From positions 53,841-117,840 of the forward strand of contig NZ_JAMXFD010000007.1 in NCBI RefSeq assembly GCF_025370875.1: a stretch of 64,000 nt of DNA, in the 5' to 3' direction. Positions 43,973 through 53,411 of this stretch are shown one piece after another. The stretch's first letter is position 1, and the number at the start of each line of letters is the position of its first letter. A program made the position numbers and the translations under genes. The notes beneath the pieces are model-generated. The model saw only the letters and a program-made list of their open reading frames with translations. It had not been told where the DNA came from and searched no databases. This DNA comes from Laspinema palackyanum D2c. GTDB lineage: Bacteria > Cyanobacteriota > Cyanobacteriia > Cyanobacteriales > Laspinemataceae.

Positions 43973-44534
43973 ACCCCCGTGGGCCAGGGTCAGTTGTCAT
44001 TCATGCCGCGATCGTCCAGATGAAGCTTGGTTAAACAGTAATCTGGGATCCCTCTAAAAACACATCAATTTTGGGCTTGAAACGATTCGTTAGAAGGAGA
44101 GCCAGATCGGGTTTCTCCAGTTTCTGAGGTATATTTTGGATTTTTTTACAACCTAAACCCCCCCATGATGCGCCGGTAGAGAGAAAGCGCTCCTGACTTC
44201 ATCGCCGACACAGCCTGGAGCGCCCAAAGCATACCCACTGCCGTATCCCGATCAGCTCCGATACTCCAGGAACCGAGAAACGCCGATTGTTCAAAGAACT
44301 GGATTTCTGTACAAAATTTTGGATAATTCGCAATAAATTATACTCCATACTCTATCCCACCCCTCGTCCTGGGGTACAGTATGGGGAAGACAAACAAACC
44401 GGATTTCTTTACAGAAACTTCCCTCACAGAATTAAGTTAAGCGCACAAGAAGCCAGGCTTCTGGCCCTAGGTTGTGGCAAACCCCCCAAATTTTGTCAAG
44501 AAACCGGGTTGCTAACCGCTACTGAACGGGCATT
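43973..44534. other. Non-coding spacer with degenerate REPIN halves
   Basis: Diverged pieces of the AGAAACCGGGTTTCT family occur at 44108-44122, 44394-44415 (AAACCGGATTTCTTTACAGAAA) and 44499-44513 (AGAAACCGGGTTGCT). An 83-codon ORF over them (44287-44538) is a by-product of these repeats and was not called. Confidence 0.55.
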
Positions 44535-45575
44535 TTAGCTGCGGGCTTTTCCATTGGGTTGAATGACCCCTTTCAAATTGGCTCCGCGAAGGTTGACATT
44601 GACCACATTCGCTTGAGAGAGGTTTGCGCCCGAAAGATTAGCTTTGGTCAAATCTGCATCCATCAAATGAGAACCCATCAGATTAGCCTCACTCAAATTC
44701 GCTTCACTCAGATTGGTTTGAATCAGATAAGCGCCACTCAAGTTGGCAAGACTGAGTTCGGCACCACTGAGGTTCGCGCCAGTGAGCAGTTTATTACTTA
44801 AATCAACCCCGGTTAAATTGGCCCCACTAAAGTTAATCCCACTTAATTGGGCATCCTTGAGGCAAACTTCGGTTAAATCCGTTTGGCTGAGGTTGGCTTT
44901 GCTGAGATTCGCGCCGCACAGATTAGCTTCCCGAATATCTGCTCGGTTGAGGTTAGCCCAATTGAGATGAGCTTGACTGAGGTTAGCTTGCTTGAGATTT
45001 GCACCACTGAGGTTGGCATGAGTGAGATCCGCAAGGTTCAAGTTGCTTTGCTTGAGTTTGGCACCGGTGAGGTCAACTTGACGCAAGTTGGCTTTGGTTA
45101 AATCGGCTTTGTTGAGGCTCGCCAGACTGAGATCGGCTTCGCGCAGGTCCGCAGAGGTCAGATTCGTGCCGATTAAGTAGGTTTGATTTAATTTGGCTCC
45201 ACTGAGGTTGGCTCCACTGAGGTTGGCTCCGCTCACATCGGCATTGTTGAGGTTGGCTCCGGTGAGGTTGGCTCCCCTGAGGTCGGCCCAATTGAGGTGA
45301 GCTCCAGCTAAGTTGGCTCCGGTGAGGTTGGCTCCGGTGAGGTTGGCTCCACTGAGGCTGGCTCCGCTTAAATTGGCTCGACTCAGATTAGCTCCACTCA
45401 AGTCGGCTTTGGTGAGGCTGGCTCCCCCTAAGTAGACACCGCTGAGATTGGCTCCGCTTAAGTCCGCTTTGGCGAGGCTCAGACGATTAAAATCTCTCAT
45501 TCCTCCTGCGTATTGCTGCAAGAGTTCTTCTTTGGAGAAGCTAAGTTTAGGTGCGCTCAGGAGGTCCGCCGTCAT
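44535..45575 (-). CDS. Pentapeptide-repeat protein
   Basis: A 346-residue protein made almost wholly of A(N/D)LSx-type pentapeptides (ANLSGANLSGVYLGGASLTKADLSG...). About 60 consecutive repeats form a right-handed quadrilateral beta-helix. A short N-terminal helix (FSKEELLQQYAGGMRDFNRL) precedes them. There is no signal peptide or membrane segment, so it is probably cytoplasmic or peripherally bound. These proteins have diverse roles in cyanobacteria; no partner gene indicates one here. Confidence 0.93.
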   Translation of the reverse strand: MTADLLSAPKLSFSKEELLQQYAGGMRDFNRLSLAKADLSGANLSGVYLGGASLTKADLSGANLSRANLSGASLSGANLTGANLTGANLAGAHLNWADLRGANLTGANLNNADVSGANLSGANLSGAKLNQTYLIGTNLTSADLREADLSLASLNKADLTKANLRQVDLTGAKLKQSNLNLADLTHANLSGANLKQANLSQAHLNWANLNRADIREANLCGANLSKANLSQTDLTEVCLKDAQLSGINFSGANLTGVDLSNKLLTGANLSGAELSLANLSGAYLIQTNLSEANLSEANLMGSHLMDADLTKANLSGANLSQANVVNVNLRGANLKGVIQPNGKARS

Positions 45576-46166
45576 AGCTAAAATACTTTCTTATAATTAT
45601 TTAATCTTTCTATTAGAATTTTACTCAAATTTACGGAGTCGGGGAAACCGAGTATTCTCTGAACTCTCATTACGTTTTGTAACGAAGTCTATCGGGCTGA
45701 TGTCGGTGCGTTCAATTCTGCTGAATTTCGATGAGATTGGGTGAAGAATTTGGGGAGAGTAAAAGGCCAAAATTCTTATATATCAAGGGTTTTAGCTCGG
45801 ATTTTCTCTGAACACAGAATTTTAGAGACTCAGGAAAACAGAGGGTCACTCTGGGGATAGGTTGGGTTGAGAAAATAGAATCTAGGTGACCGGAGAATAT
45901 CGATCGCCCTCCAAAAACCAGCGATCGCCCACGGTTACGGCCTTTTTCTTACAGTCTACAACAGTTCGTTTCATCGGCTACATTTTCCACCTACGGAGAA
46001 ATCTCCGAGAATTTTCGGTTGACAAATTTGATAGCTTGTAGTACAGCGTCGAACAAAGGGACGGGAAGTTAAGGGGGAAATGCCCTAGAGGGGGATTTGA
46101 ACGGAGGACCATTCCTGACCGATAATAAACCCCTGAAGCCCACCCCTTAAAAAACCCGGAGAAAAC
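45576..46166. other. Non-coding spacer, nothing recognised
   Basis: 590 bases between divergent genes, AT-rich near 45590-45630 (promoter for the pentapeptide gene) and around 46020-46045. No repeat, RNA or ORF could be supported. Confidence 0.5.
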
Positions 46167-46754
46167 ATGACGTTAACCCCTTCAACCATGCTGGCACTAG
46201 GAACCCCAGCACCGGATTTTCAACTCCCGGATGTGGTGACCACAAAGACAATCTCCCTGGAAACCTTTGGGGATAAAACCGCACTGGTTGTGATGTTTAT
46301 CTGTCAACATTGCCCCTTTGTCAAGCACATTCAAGAAGAACTTGCCAATATTGGCTCATATTACCAGGATCGCTCCGTGGGAATTGTAGCCATTAGCTCT
46401 AATTCTGTGGAGACTCATCCCCAGGATGCTCCGGAACATCTCAAAGCAATGGCGTTAACGTTAGGATTTTCCTTCCCCTATTGTTACGATCAAACCCAAC
46501 AGGTGGCGATCGCCTATACTGCTGCTTGCACCCCAGATTTTTTTGTCTTTGATGGCCGTCGTCGCTTGGTGTATCGCGGTCAACTCGATGACAGTCGTCC
46601 CGGGAATAATCAACCCGTGACGGGAAAAGACTTGCGTTCGGCGATCGATGCGGTATTGGCGGGAGACCCCATTTCGCAAGACCAAAAACCTAGCATTGGC
46701 TGCAATATCAAATGGAAACCGGGCCATGAACCGGCCTATTATGGAGCATGGTAG
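46167..46754 (+). CDS. Thioredoxin-fold redoxin (AhpC/TSA-like)
   Basis: A 195-residue cytosolic redoxin. LGTPAPDFQLPDV is the peroxiredoxin-type entry, MFICQHCPFVKH holds a CxxC pair (Cys46, Cys49), and AISSNSVETHPQDAPEHLK, YTAACTPDFFVFDGRRRLVYRGQLDD match the thioredoxin-family subgroup annotated as redoxin-domain proteins. QPVTGKDLRSAIDAVLAGDPI and a C-terminal GCNIKWKPG complete the family pattern. It probably reduces peroxides or disulfides; the partner is unknown. ATG 46167 fits the family start. Confidence 0.87.
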   Translation: MTLTPSTMLALGTPAPDFQLPDVVTTKTISLETFGDKTALVVMFICQHCPFVKHIQEELANIGSYYQDRSVGIVAISSNSVETHPQDAPEHLKAMALTLGFSFPYCYDQTQQVAIAYTAACTPDFFVFDGRRRLVYRGQLDDSRPGNNQPVTGKDLRSAIDAVLAGDPISQDQKPSIGCNIKWKPGHEPAYYGAW

Positions 46755-46757
46755 GAA

Positions 46758-46810
46758 CCGATCGCCCCAGAACCCGGAAAACCCATATCCTGGGGCGATC
46801 GGCTATTTTT
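46758..46810 (+). terminator. Rho-independent terminator after the redoxin gene
   Basis: CCGATCGCCCCAG (46758-46770) pairs perfectly with CTGGGGCGATCGG (46790-46802), followed by CTATTTTTTCC. It lies just after the TAG. Confidence 0.9.
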
Positions 46811-46871
46811 TCCTCCTTTTGATATATAGCGCTTCCTGGACTGATGAGGTAAAGGGAATCAGCCCTTGTGC

Positions 46872-46900
46872 TTGACCCACCCGCCAAAGTGAGATATAAT
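46872..46900 (+). promoter_or_regulatory. Near-consensus sigma-70 promoter
   Basis: TTGACC (46872-46877) and TATAAT (46895-46900) are separated by exactly 17 bases. It would start transcription near 46907, about 250 bases upstream of glgX. Confidence 0.75.
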
Positions 46901-46906
46901 GTAAGG

Positions 46907-47062
46907 CCGATTATTGAGCCACCCTGACCCGGACTTGTCGAGGGCTAGGATTGTGGTGCAGACCGGCTAGTTAGCGTAACATAACCTCTAACACTTCGCA
47001 TCAATCCTAGGGTAGAAGCCACAGAACAGCCCAGCCCGTAAATTTAAAGAGAGAACAATCGA
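46907..47062 (+). ncRNA. Candidate structured RNA (rod-like stem) downstream of a strong promoter
   Basis: CTAGGATTG (46945-46953) pairs perfectly with CAATCCTAG (47002-47010), and inside this the GGTGC/GCATC segments can extend the stem past a bulge. An inner GTTAG/CTAAC pair lies in the loop. The 6S RNA family has a long rod with a central bubble and a similar size, so a 6S-like RNA is one possibility. It could also be the untranslated leader of glgX. The 3' end is uncertain; CCGGAAGTTTCCGG (47083-47096) and HIP1-rich hairpins follow. No family could be verified by eye. Confidence 0.4.
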
Positions 47063-47158
47063 ATGCGATCGCCAACAGACCCCGGAAGTTTCCGGCATTA
47101 ACTCGCGATCGCAATTTTTGATTCTCTTTAAAAATTCGTGGTGAGTGAACCTATCAAT

Positions 47159-49285
47159 ATGCATTTAGAAGTATGGCCCGGTAAAGTCTATCCCTTGGGT
47201 TCCTACTGGGATGGTAAAGGAACAAATTTTGCTTTATTTAGTGAAAACGCCACAGGCGTAGAACTCTGTTTATTTGACAAAGACGGCAAAGAGCAACGGG
47301 TTTCGATCACCGAAGTCGATAACCATGTCTGGCATGGCTACATCCCTGGAATCTCCCCGGGACAGCGCTATGGATATCGAGTGCATGGGCCTTATGACCC
47401 CGCTGCCGGTCATCGATTTAACCCCAACAAACTCCTGATCGACCCCTACGCTAAAGCCATTGAAGGGGATGTGCTCAACGGACCCGAACTCTCTGGCTAT
47501 AACTGGGAAGACCCCGAAGAAGACCTCTCCTTCAGCGATACCGATAGCGCTCATTTAATCCCTAAATCCATCGTCATTGATGAATCCTTTGATTGGGAAG
47601 GAGACCAACTCTTACAAACCCCCTTCCATGAAACCATCATTTACGAAACCCACGTTAAAGGATTTACCAAACTTCAACCGAATATCCCCGAAGAAATACG
47701 AGGCACCTATAGTGGACTAGCGCATCCTGCGGTCATTTCTCACCTGCAAACCTTGGGGATTACGGCAGTCGAACTCATGCCGGTTCATCACTTCCTAGCC
47801 TATCCCGGACATTTGGCGGATAAAGGGCTCAAAAATTATTGGGGTTACGACTCCATCAATTTCTTCGCCCCTTATTCTGGTTATAGTTCCGCCACTGTAC
47901 CCGGAGAACAAGTGCAGGAATTTAAAGAAATGGTCAAGGCCCTGCATAAAGCGGGTATCGAAGTCATTTTAGATGTGGTGTACAACCACACGGGAGAAGG
48001 CAATCACCTCGGTCCCACGGTATCCATGCGGGGGGTAGATAATGCCTGCTACTATCGCCTTGTCGATGACAATCTCCGATATAACATGGATTTCACGGGA
48101 TGCGGCAATTCCCTAAACGTGCGCCATCCGCAAATCCTGAAATTAATTATGGATAGTCTGCGCTACTGGGTGCTAGAAATGCACGTCGATGGGTTCCGGT
48201 TTGATTTAGCATCGGCCCTGGCGCGAGAATTGTATGACGTTAATAACCTGGGGTCTTTCTTTAATATCATCCATCAGGATCCGGTCCTTTCCGATGTGAA
48301 ACTGATCGCTGAACCCTGGGATGTGGGTCCCGGAGGCTACCAGGTGGGGAATTTTCCTCTGTTATGGTCGGAATGGAATGGGCGATATCGCGATACCGTG
48401 CGTGACTTTTGGCGAGGAGAGGACCGGACCCTAGGCGAATTTGCCTATCGGTTTACCGGGAGTTCGGATTTATATGAAACCACAGGCCGGAGTCCTTATG
48501 CCAGTATTAACTTTATCACGGCTCATGATGGGTTCCCCCTCTACGATTTAGTGAGCTACAACGAAAAGCATAATGAAGCCAATGGGGAAAATAACTGTGA
48601 TGGGGAGAGTCACAATCGGTCCTGGAATTGTGGCGCAGAAGGAGATACCGATGATCCCCAGGTGTTGGCCTTGCGAGAACGCCAAAAGCGGAATTTTCTG
48701 GTGACGCTGATGCTGTCCCAGGGTATCCCGATGCTATTGGCGGGGGATGAAATGGAACGGAGTCAAGGGGGGAATAATAATGCCTACTGTCAGGATAGTG
48801 AAATTTCCTGGCTAAATTGGGAGTTTCCCGAGGAAAAAGCCCAGTTGTTAGATTTCACTCGGCAATTGATTTATTTCCGTCGCAAGCATCCGGTGTTTCA
48901 GCGGCGCAAGTGGTTTCAGGGCCGCCCGATTTATGGGAAGACGGTGAATGATATTGCCTGGTTCAATCCCGATGGCAGCGAGATGGCGGATGAAGAGTGG
49001 AGTGTGGGGTTTGCCAAGGCGATCGCCGTCTTGTTGAATGGCCAGGAAATTCCTCGGCGCAATCGGTATGGTCAGCGAGTCATTGACGAAACTTTCCTCC
49101 TGTTCTTTAATGCCCATTGGGAATCAATCGAATTTAAGTTACCCGAGGGCTTAAATGAACAGCAGTGGGTGGCGGTGATTGATACCAAGGAACCCAGTTT
49201 TTTGGAAGATGGACCCACCTATACTGGGAATAAGACGGTCCCCGTTTTCGGGCAATCGGTGGTGGTGTTAAGACGTTCCGAGTAG
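47159..49285 (+). CDS. glgX: Glycogen debranching enzyme
   Basis: A 708-residue GH13 isoamylase-type enzyme that removes branch chains trimmed by phosphorylase during glycogen breakdown. The N-terminal CBM48 (PGKVYPLGSYWDGKGTNFALFSENA) leads to the (beta/alpha)8 barrel with VILDVVYNHTGEG, DGFRFDLAS (nucleophile Asp349), IAEPWD (acid/base Glu385) and TAHDG (Asp457). RYNMDFTGCGNSLNVRHPQ and PMLLAGDEMERSQGGNNNAYCQD are specific to the GlgX/TreX branch. ATG 47159 (MHLEVWPGK) fits family starts better than GTG 47138 or 47141. A strong promoter lies 250 bases upstream, so the leader is long or separate. Confidence 0.92.
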   Translation: MHLEVWPGKVYPLGSYWDGKGTNFALFSENATGVELCLFDKDGKEQRVSITEVDNHVWHGYIPGISPGQRYGYRVHGPYDPAAGHRFNPNKLLIDPYAKAIEGDVLNGPELSGYNWEDPEEDLSFSDTDSAHLIPKSIVIDESFDWEGDQLLQTPFHETIIYETHVKGFTKLQPNIPEEIRGTYSGLAHPAVISHLQTLGITAVELMPVHHFLAYPGHLADKGLKNYWGYDSINFFAPYSGYSSATVPGEQVQEFKEMVKALHKAGIEVILDVVYNHTGEGNHLGPTVSMRGVDNACYYRLVDDNLRYNMDFTGCGNSLNVRHPQILKLIMDSLRYWVLEMHVDGFRFDLASALARELYDVNNLGSFFNIIHQDPVLSDVKLIAEPWDVGPGGYQVGNFPLLWSEWNGRYRDTVRDFWRGEDRTLGEFAYRFTGSSDLYETTGRSPYASINFITAHDGFPLYDLVSYNEKHNEANGENNCDGESHNRSWNCGAEGDTDDPQVLALRERQKRNFLVTLMLSQGIPMLLAGDEMERSQGGNNNAYCQDSEISWLNWEFPEEKAQLLDFTRQLIYFRRKHPVFQRRKWFQGRPIYGKTVNDIAWFNPDGSEMADEEWSVGFAKAIAVLLNGQEIPRRNRYGQRVIDETFLLFFNAHWESIEFKLPEGLNEQQWVAVIDTKEPSFLEDGPTYTGNKTVPVFGQSVVVLRRSE

Positions 49286-49608
49286 AGACGCCCAGATAAA
49301 GCGTCGGGGCAGTCCCTGGATTGTCCCGATATCCTCTAGGCATTGATCTCAGAAATGCCGGATTTTTGCGTATTCAGTTTTGGGGAAAAGAGTGCGTCAC
49401 GGAAGCCACCGCAACGCACCACAACACCTGCCAAATTCATGGCAAGACGATGTAACAGGATAGTAAGGAATAGTAGATTAACATATCGTCTGCATCAAAA
49501 ATCACAATTTTTTTAAATTGATTCCAATTTAAGGCCACCTTTGGGGAAAGGAAGAGGTTTAAAGGCCCGGGTTTGCCGGTTTCCTACTCCAGGGGGACCC
49601 CATTGGTT
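49286..49608. other. Non-coding spacer, nothing recognised
   Basis: No gene-like ORF or RNA could be supported between glgX and the repeat at 49609. It contains AT-rich stretches near 49490-49530. Confidence 0.5.
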
Positions 49609-49676
49609 AGAAACCGGGTTTCTTGAGAAAATCTTTGGCGATCGCCAATAAATTTGGGTGAGAAACCCGGTTTCTT
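49609..49676. repeat. REPIN-type element, dispersed copy
   Basis: AGAAACCGGGTTTCTT (49609-49624) and AGAAACCCGGTTTCTT (49661-49676) with a loop sharing AAAATCTTT and TTTGGGTG with the copy at 4412-4480. HIP1 occupies the middle of the loop. Confidence 0.88.
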
Positions 49677-49786
49677 GTCCCTGGGCTCTCATCCTGTACC
49701 CCAGGACTCGGTTAGAGTAGGCCCAAGTCGTAGTTTCTTTGTAAATTTATGTAAAATTGCGTCATGAAGTCATTTAGATAGAACCG

Positions 49787-50374
49787 ATGGATACGACGAC
49801 TCTCTCATCAACATTTTTTTTAACCCTACTGATGACGATCGGGTTATTGTTCTTTATTCGGGCCTCGGTGAAGGACCGAACGGAGGAACTGCAATGGGTA
49901 ACCGAACAGCCGGAAGAGGCGATTCTGCCTGAGTTACAAGGGTATTTCGATCGCCGCGCTTATCGGGTGAAGGCAGTAGATGGGGAACGCAATCAAGTCA
50001 CCTTTGAAGGATATGTCCGTCCCAGTTGGTTTCTGGCGATTTTCTTGACCCTGTTGGCGGCAGTGGGGATGCTCTGTTTGGGCCTCATTCTCTCAATGGT
50101 CATCCCACAAGGGGGGAATTTATTTCTGGGGTTGATTCTGTTGTCCCCAGTCGCTGGATGGTTTTATTGGCAAAATTCGGGTCGCATGGAACAGGTTTCT
50201 CTCCAAGTCAAGTCTATGGAGAGTTCTGGGGATAATCCGACCCAAAATAGAATTACAGTCACGGGTCATCGGGATGAGTTGGCGGTGCTTAAGCAAACCC
50301 TGGGACCTCGGTACAGTCAAGGGAAGACCACCGGGTTGCTGGAGTTGAACTCTACAAATACAGCAACAAAGTAG
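49787..50374 (+). CDS. Cofactor assembly of complex C subunit B-like (CCB1-type) protein
   Basis: A 195-residue membrane protein. FFLTLLMTIGLLFFIRASVKDRTEELQW opens it, with a first membrane helix followed by the conserved (I/L)RASVKDRT motif. A ~70-residue soluble part is followed by two helices (FLAIFLTLLAAVGMLCLGLILSMV and LFLGLILLSPVAGWFYW) and a basic soluble tail. This matches cyanobacterial relatives of CCB1, one of the factors that attach heme c(i) to cytochrome b6 of the b6f complex. The call is by recognition of the N-terminal motif and topology. ATG 49787. Confidence 0.72.
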   Translation: MDTTTLSSTFFLTLLMTIGLLFFIRASVKDRTEELQWVTEQPEEAILPELQGYFDRRAYRVKAVDGERNQVTFEGYVRPSWFLAIFLTLLAAVGMLCLGLILSMVIPQGGNLFLGLILLSPVAGWFYWQNSGRMEQVSLQVKSMESSGDNPTQNRITVTGHRDELAVLKQTLGPRYSQGKTTGLLELNSTNTATK

Positions 50375-50454
50375 GACAAGAAACCCGGACGGTTACCGGG
50401 TTATCTCATCCTGTACTGACCCTTGAGGGCGATACCATAGCAGAAATTAGCCCG

Positions 50455-50699
50455 ATGCAAACCCGTGAGCTTGTCATGGAGCTAATTTCTAAAAAGCGTC
50501 GTATTTTAATCGGTTTGTTTCCTTATTGACCCCATTCGGTCAAGTCCGACATAAAGTTGAGTTTGATCAGCCAAACGCTTTTGACTCGGTTCCTGGTGAG
50601 GATGACGAGTCATTTCGGCAGGGTGATAGCCCAGATTGGGACCCGAACTTTACCTTGGCCGTCGTGGAACCGATCGCCCTGGAAAAGTTCAGGTTTTAG
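50455..50699 (+). pseudogene. Possible frameshifted small gene
   Basis: ATG 50455 reads MQTRELVMELISKKRRILIG and then stops at a TGA near 50527. In the overlapping frame the sequence continues as a protein-like stretch: LTPFGQVRHKVEFDQPNAFD and then SVPGEDDESFRQGDSPDWDP, ending at TAG 50697. The acidic second half looks coding but has no own start. One indel around 50500-50525 would join them into a protein of about 80 residues. A sequencing error is the alternative. Confidence 0.4.
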
Positions 50700-51054
50700 A
50701 ACTCGCGGCGATCGCGACTGGACGCGGGTTTCCCTAAATCGCCAAGGAAACTGGATGCGCTATTAAGATCGCGACTCCTGATGCGGGACTAAAACCGTTC
50801 TTTTCCCATGACAAATCAACCGATTGACGGCACATTTGCCCTTACGGGACTCTCTATGACCCCAGATTTGGCAAAAACCTGGTGAATGCCCTTGTAAATT
50901 TGCTAAATTTACGCGCCACTCTGTTCGAGTCCGCTAGGAATCCCACCCTCGCACCGCAGGGTCATCCGAGGCGATCGCCCGCCCAGTATAATCCCTCGCC
51001 GCAGCCGTCTGGTCCCGTGAACCTTCAGTTCTCATGACTGACAGAAAAACCCTT
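50700..51054. other. Non-coding spacer, nothing recognised
   Basis: About 350 bases with several HIP1 sites and no supported gene. Confidence 0.5.
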
Positions 51055-51372
51055 TTACCTGACTGATAAAGCCACAGGGGGTATTTCTGCTTTGCTCTCA
51101 AAAAACTTTAAGCTTGGGAATAAGAAATGATTTTCTTCTACATATTGAGCACCGAACAATCCTTTCTCTGCCCAGAAGTATCGATCCGTGGTATGCTCGT
51201 TTCTCTTGACTAACAACAAAGCTGGAGGCACGATGCCTTCTGCCTTGATGAATTTACGGGCGGCTGTGACTGGCTTATCTTCACCGCTTTCGATACTATA
51301 CTGAGGCACGTGCTCTAAAATCCTGCGCCCTTCTTGGCGGCGACGGCTCTTACGCTTACGTCTCCTTGCCAA
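51055..51372 (-). CDS. DUF3155-like small basic cyanobacterial protein
   Basis: A 105-residue protein with a very basic N-terminus (ARRRKRKSRRRQEGRR) and a conserved core: ILEHVPQYSIESGEDKPVTA, RKFIKAEGIVPPALLLVKRN and YFWAEKGLFGAQYVEENHFL. It corresponds to the cyanobacterial family I recall as DUF3155. The start is TTG at 51372, preceded by AGGAGG nine bases upstream; no ATG gives the full conserved N-terminus. The basic start suggests nucleic-acid or ribosome binding, but the function is unknown. Confidence 0.72.
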   Translation of the reverse strand: MARRRKRKSRRRQEGRRILEHVPQYSIESGEDKPVTAARKFIKAEGIVPPALLLVKRNEHTTDRYFWAEKGLFGAQYVEENHFLFPSLKFFESKAEIPPVALSVR

Positions 51373-51934
51373 AATCCTTACCTCCTATTTCAGCCGACAG
51401 GTGTAGTGATGGTTACAAAAGTCGTGCTGATTATATCCGCTGTAATAAAAAAAATCAATCCCTCTTGCTAAGTTTGTTACCAAACGCCGCATCTCTTATC
51501 TCATCAGCCTTTTCAGACTTTTTTTGCTCCCCTTTCGAGAGAGGAACGGCAAAAATTCACAAAACTATAAAATTTGTTACAAAAATCAATAGAGGGGAAC
51601 CGACGTAGGAGTGCAGAATTCTCCGGCCCTGTTTACCCGAGGAAGCGGCGCTTTATTCCTGCGGTGATGGCTCGTCCTCACTCCCTGACGTCCCGGTATT
51701 GCCATAAAATTGCCACAAAATTGCCACAAAATTGCCCGAAAATACAAAGAAGGTTCAACGGGTTTTATCAATGGGGCTAAAGTATCTTACCCCAGAAGTA
51801 AGCAACCGGACCCAATTTCTGCCAACATGAACACAGAGGGTCCGGTCCTCGGGTTAAGCGAGTCAGCATAAACAGGGTGCGGGGAAAGAGGCGGGCATCA
51901 GTGAGCGTTACTTTGTTAAATCGAATAAGGGAAG
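51373..51934. other. Non-coding spacer with short tandem ATTGCCACAAA repeat
   Basis: Copies of TTGCCACAAAA lie near 51709-51730, with a related TTGCCCGAAAA next to them. Otherwise no feature was recognised. It separates the DUF3155-like gene from the kinase, which are divergent. Confidence 0.5.
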
Positions 51935-53374
51935 ATGGGAATGGGAGCCAGTTCAGAATTTGTTGCCCTGTGTAAATCACAGGTGGGTTTGCTCTCGAAA
52001 GGGCTAGGATCCTCCGTGAGCGTGGTCTATTTGACAGAAGAACTGGCAGAAGACCGGGAAGCCAAGCTGATTCCGATTGTGACTTATCCGGAAACCGCTG
52101 TGGTGTGGGAAGAAAATCCCGCCCGGGCGATCGCCGGTACAGAGATTCCCACAGAGATTCCCGGGCGTCCCACTCCCGACTTTCCACCCACGGCAATTTC
52201 CGGGGAACCCCCGATAACGGGAACGGATGCCTCCCTGACCCCAGGTCCTCCCTTGGTCTCCGCTTCCTCCCAAAGACCCGTGACGGTTCATTTAGTCGAA
52301 CCCATCCGCTATTTAAACCCAGAAGATGAACCGATCGCCGAGGGGGAAGATTTGGCGCAACCGAGGCAAATTGTCTTACCCCTGCTGCATGAAGAAATCG
52401 TCATGGGACTGTTGGTGACGCGCCGCGAGGACCGACCCTGGACCGATCGCGAACGAATTCAGATTGAATATATCGCCCAAACCATTGCGATCGCCTGCAT
52501 TTTGGATCGACGCCAGCGATGGTTAAGTCAGCAACTGCGCCAACATCAACGCCTGCAAGCGGAACAACATGATTTACTCGATAACCTCCTGCACCAGGTC
52601 CGCAGTCCCCTCACCGCCTTACGCACCTTTGGAAAATTATTGTTAAAACGCCTCCGGGAACCGGACCCGAACCGCGATATTGCCGGAAGTATCCTGCGGG
52701 AGAGCGATCGCGTTCAAGAGTTACTGCAACAGATGAATCTGGCGATCGAACCGGAAGAAATCGCAGCGGTCCCGGATGTGCAAACCGAGGTCCCGTCGGA
52801 AACCCCGATGTTGGAGAAGCGATCGCCACAATTGTTACTCCCGGCTTTTGATGTAGAACCCTGCGATATCCGGACTGTACTGGAACCCTTGCTGATTTCA
52901 GCCCAGGCGATCGCCAGCGAACGGCATCTGCAACTCAATACCGAGATCCCGTCGGAATTGCCTCCGGTTCTCGCTTCTTCCAAGGCCCTGCGGGAAGTCT
53001 TGAGTAATTTGATTGACAATGCCTTGAAATATACCCCCTCCGGAGGCGAAATTTATGTGAAAGTGGGGGATAAGTGCCAAATTGAGGGGGTAACCTTGAT
53101 GGCGATCGCCATTAGTGACACGGGTATCGGCATTCCCCCCCAAGACTTAGAACAGTTATTTCAACGGTATTATCGCGGTGTCAAAGCCCAGAGTGATATT
53201 CCCGGTACGGGATTGGGATTGGCGATCGCCCGCGAACTGATCACCCAAATGCAAGGGGAAATCGAAGTCTTTAGTCCCACTCCCCCCCAATGGCGAGATC
53301 CCAATTGGAAAAACCGCCCCAGTTCCAATCATCCGGGGACAACCTTTATTGTTTGGCTGCAACTCTCAGGGTGA
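51935..53374 (+). CDS. GAF-domain sensor histidine kinase, CSK/Hik2-like
   Basis: A 479-residue soluble kinase. The N-terminal ~180 residues form a GAF-like sensor split by a long Pro/Thr-rich insert (residues ~65-115). HisKA follows at LLDNLLHQVRSPLTALRTFGKLLLKRL with the phospho-His near 220; this stretch is close to what I recall for Hik2 and the chloroplast sensor kinase CSK. The HATPase domain has NLIDNALKYTPSGG, DTGIGIP and [13 protein letters not shown]. Hik2/CSK link redox state or salt to gene expression; the specific role here is inference. ATG 51935. Its stop is 38 bases before the next gene, so they may be co-transcribed. Confidence 0.8.
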   Translation: MGMGASSEFVALCKSQVGLLSKGLGSSVSVVYLTEELAEDREAKLIPIVTYPETAVVWEENPARAIAGTEIPTEIPGRPTPDFPPTAISGEPPITGTDASLTPGPPLVSASSQRPVTVHLVEPIRYLNPEDEPIAEGEDLAQPRQIVLPLLHEEIVMGLLVTRREDRPWTDRERIQIEYIAQTIAIACILDRRQRWLSQQLRQHQRLQAEQHDLLDNLLHQVRSPLTALRTFGKLLLKRLREPDPNRDIAGSILRESDRVQELLQQMNLAIEPEEIAAVPDVQTEVPSETPMLEKRSPQLLLPAFDVEPCDIRTVLEPLLISAQAIASERHLQLNTEIPSELPPVLASSKALREVLSNLIDNALKYTPSGGEIYVKVGDKCQIEGVTLMAIAISDTGIGIPPQDLEQLFQRYYRGVKAQSDIPGTGLGLAIARELITQMQGEIEVFSPTPPQWRDPNWKNRPSSNHPGTTFIVWLQLSG

Positions 53375-53411
53375 TTCTCCCCTCAATAGTCTCAATGTTT
53401 TCATCTGCGCT

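Noticed and set aside
44287..44538. 83-codon plus-strand ORF
   Set aside because: It runs over decayed REPIN halves and has no ribosome-binding site; the peptide reflects the repeats.
44559..45291. Several ORFs on both strands inside the pentapeptide gene
   Set aside because: They are shadows of the highly repetitive A(N/D)LSG coding sequence.
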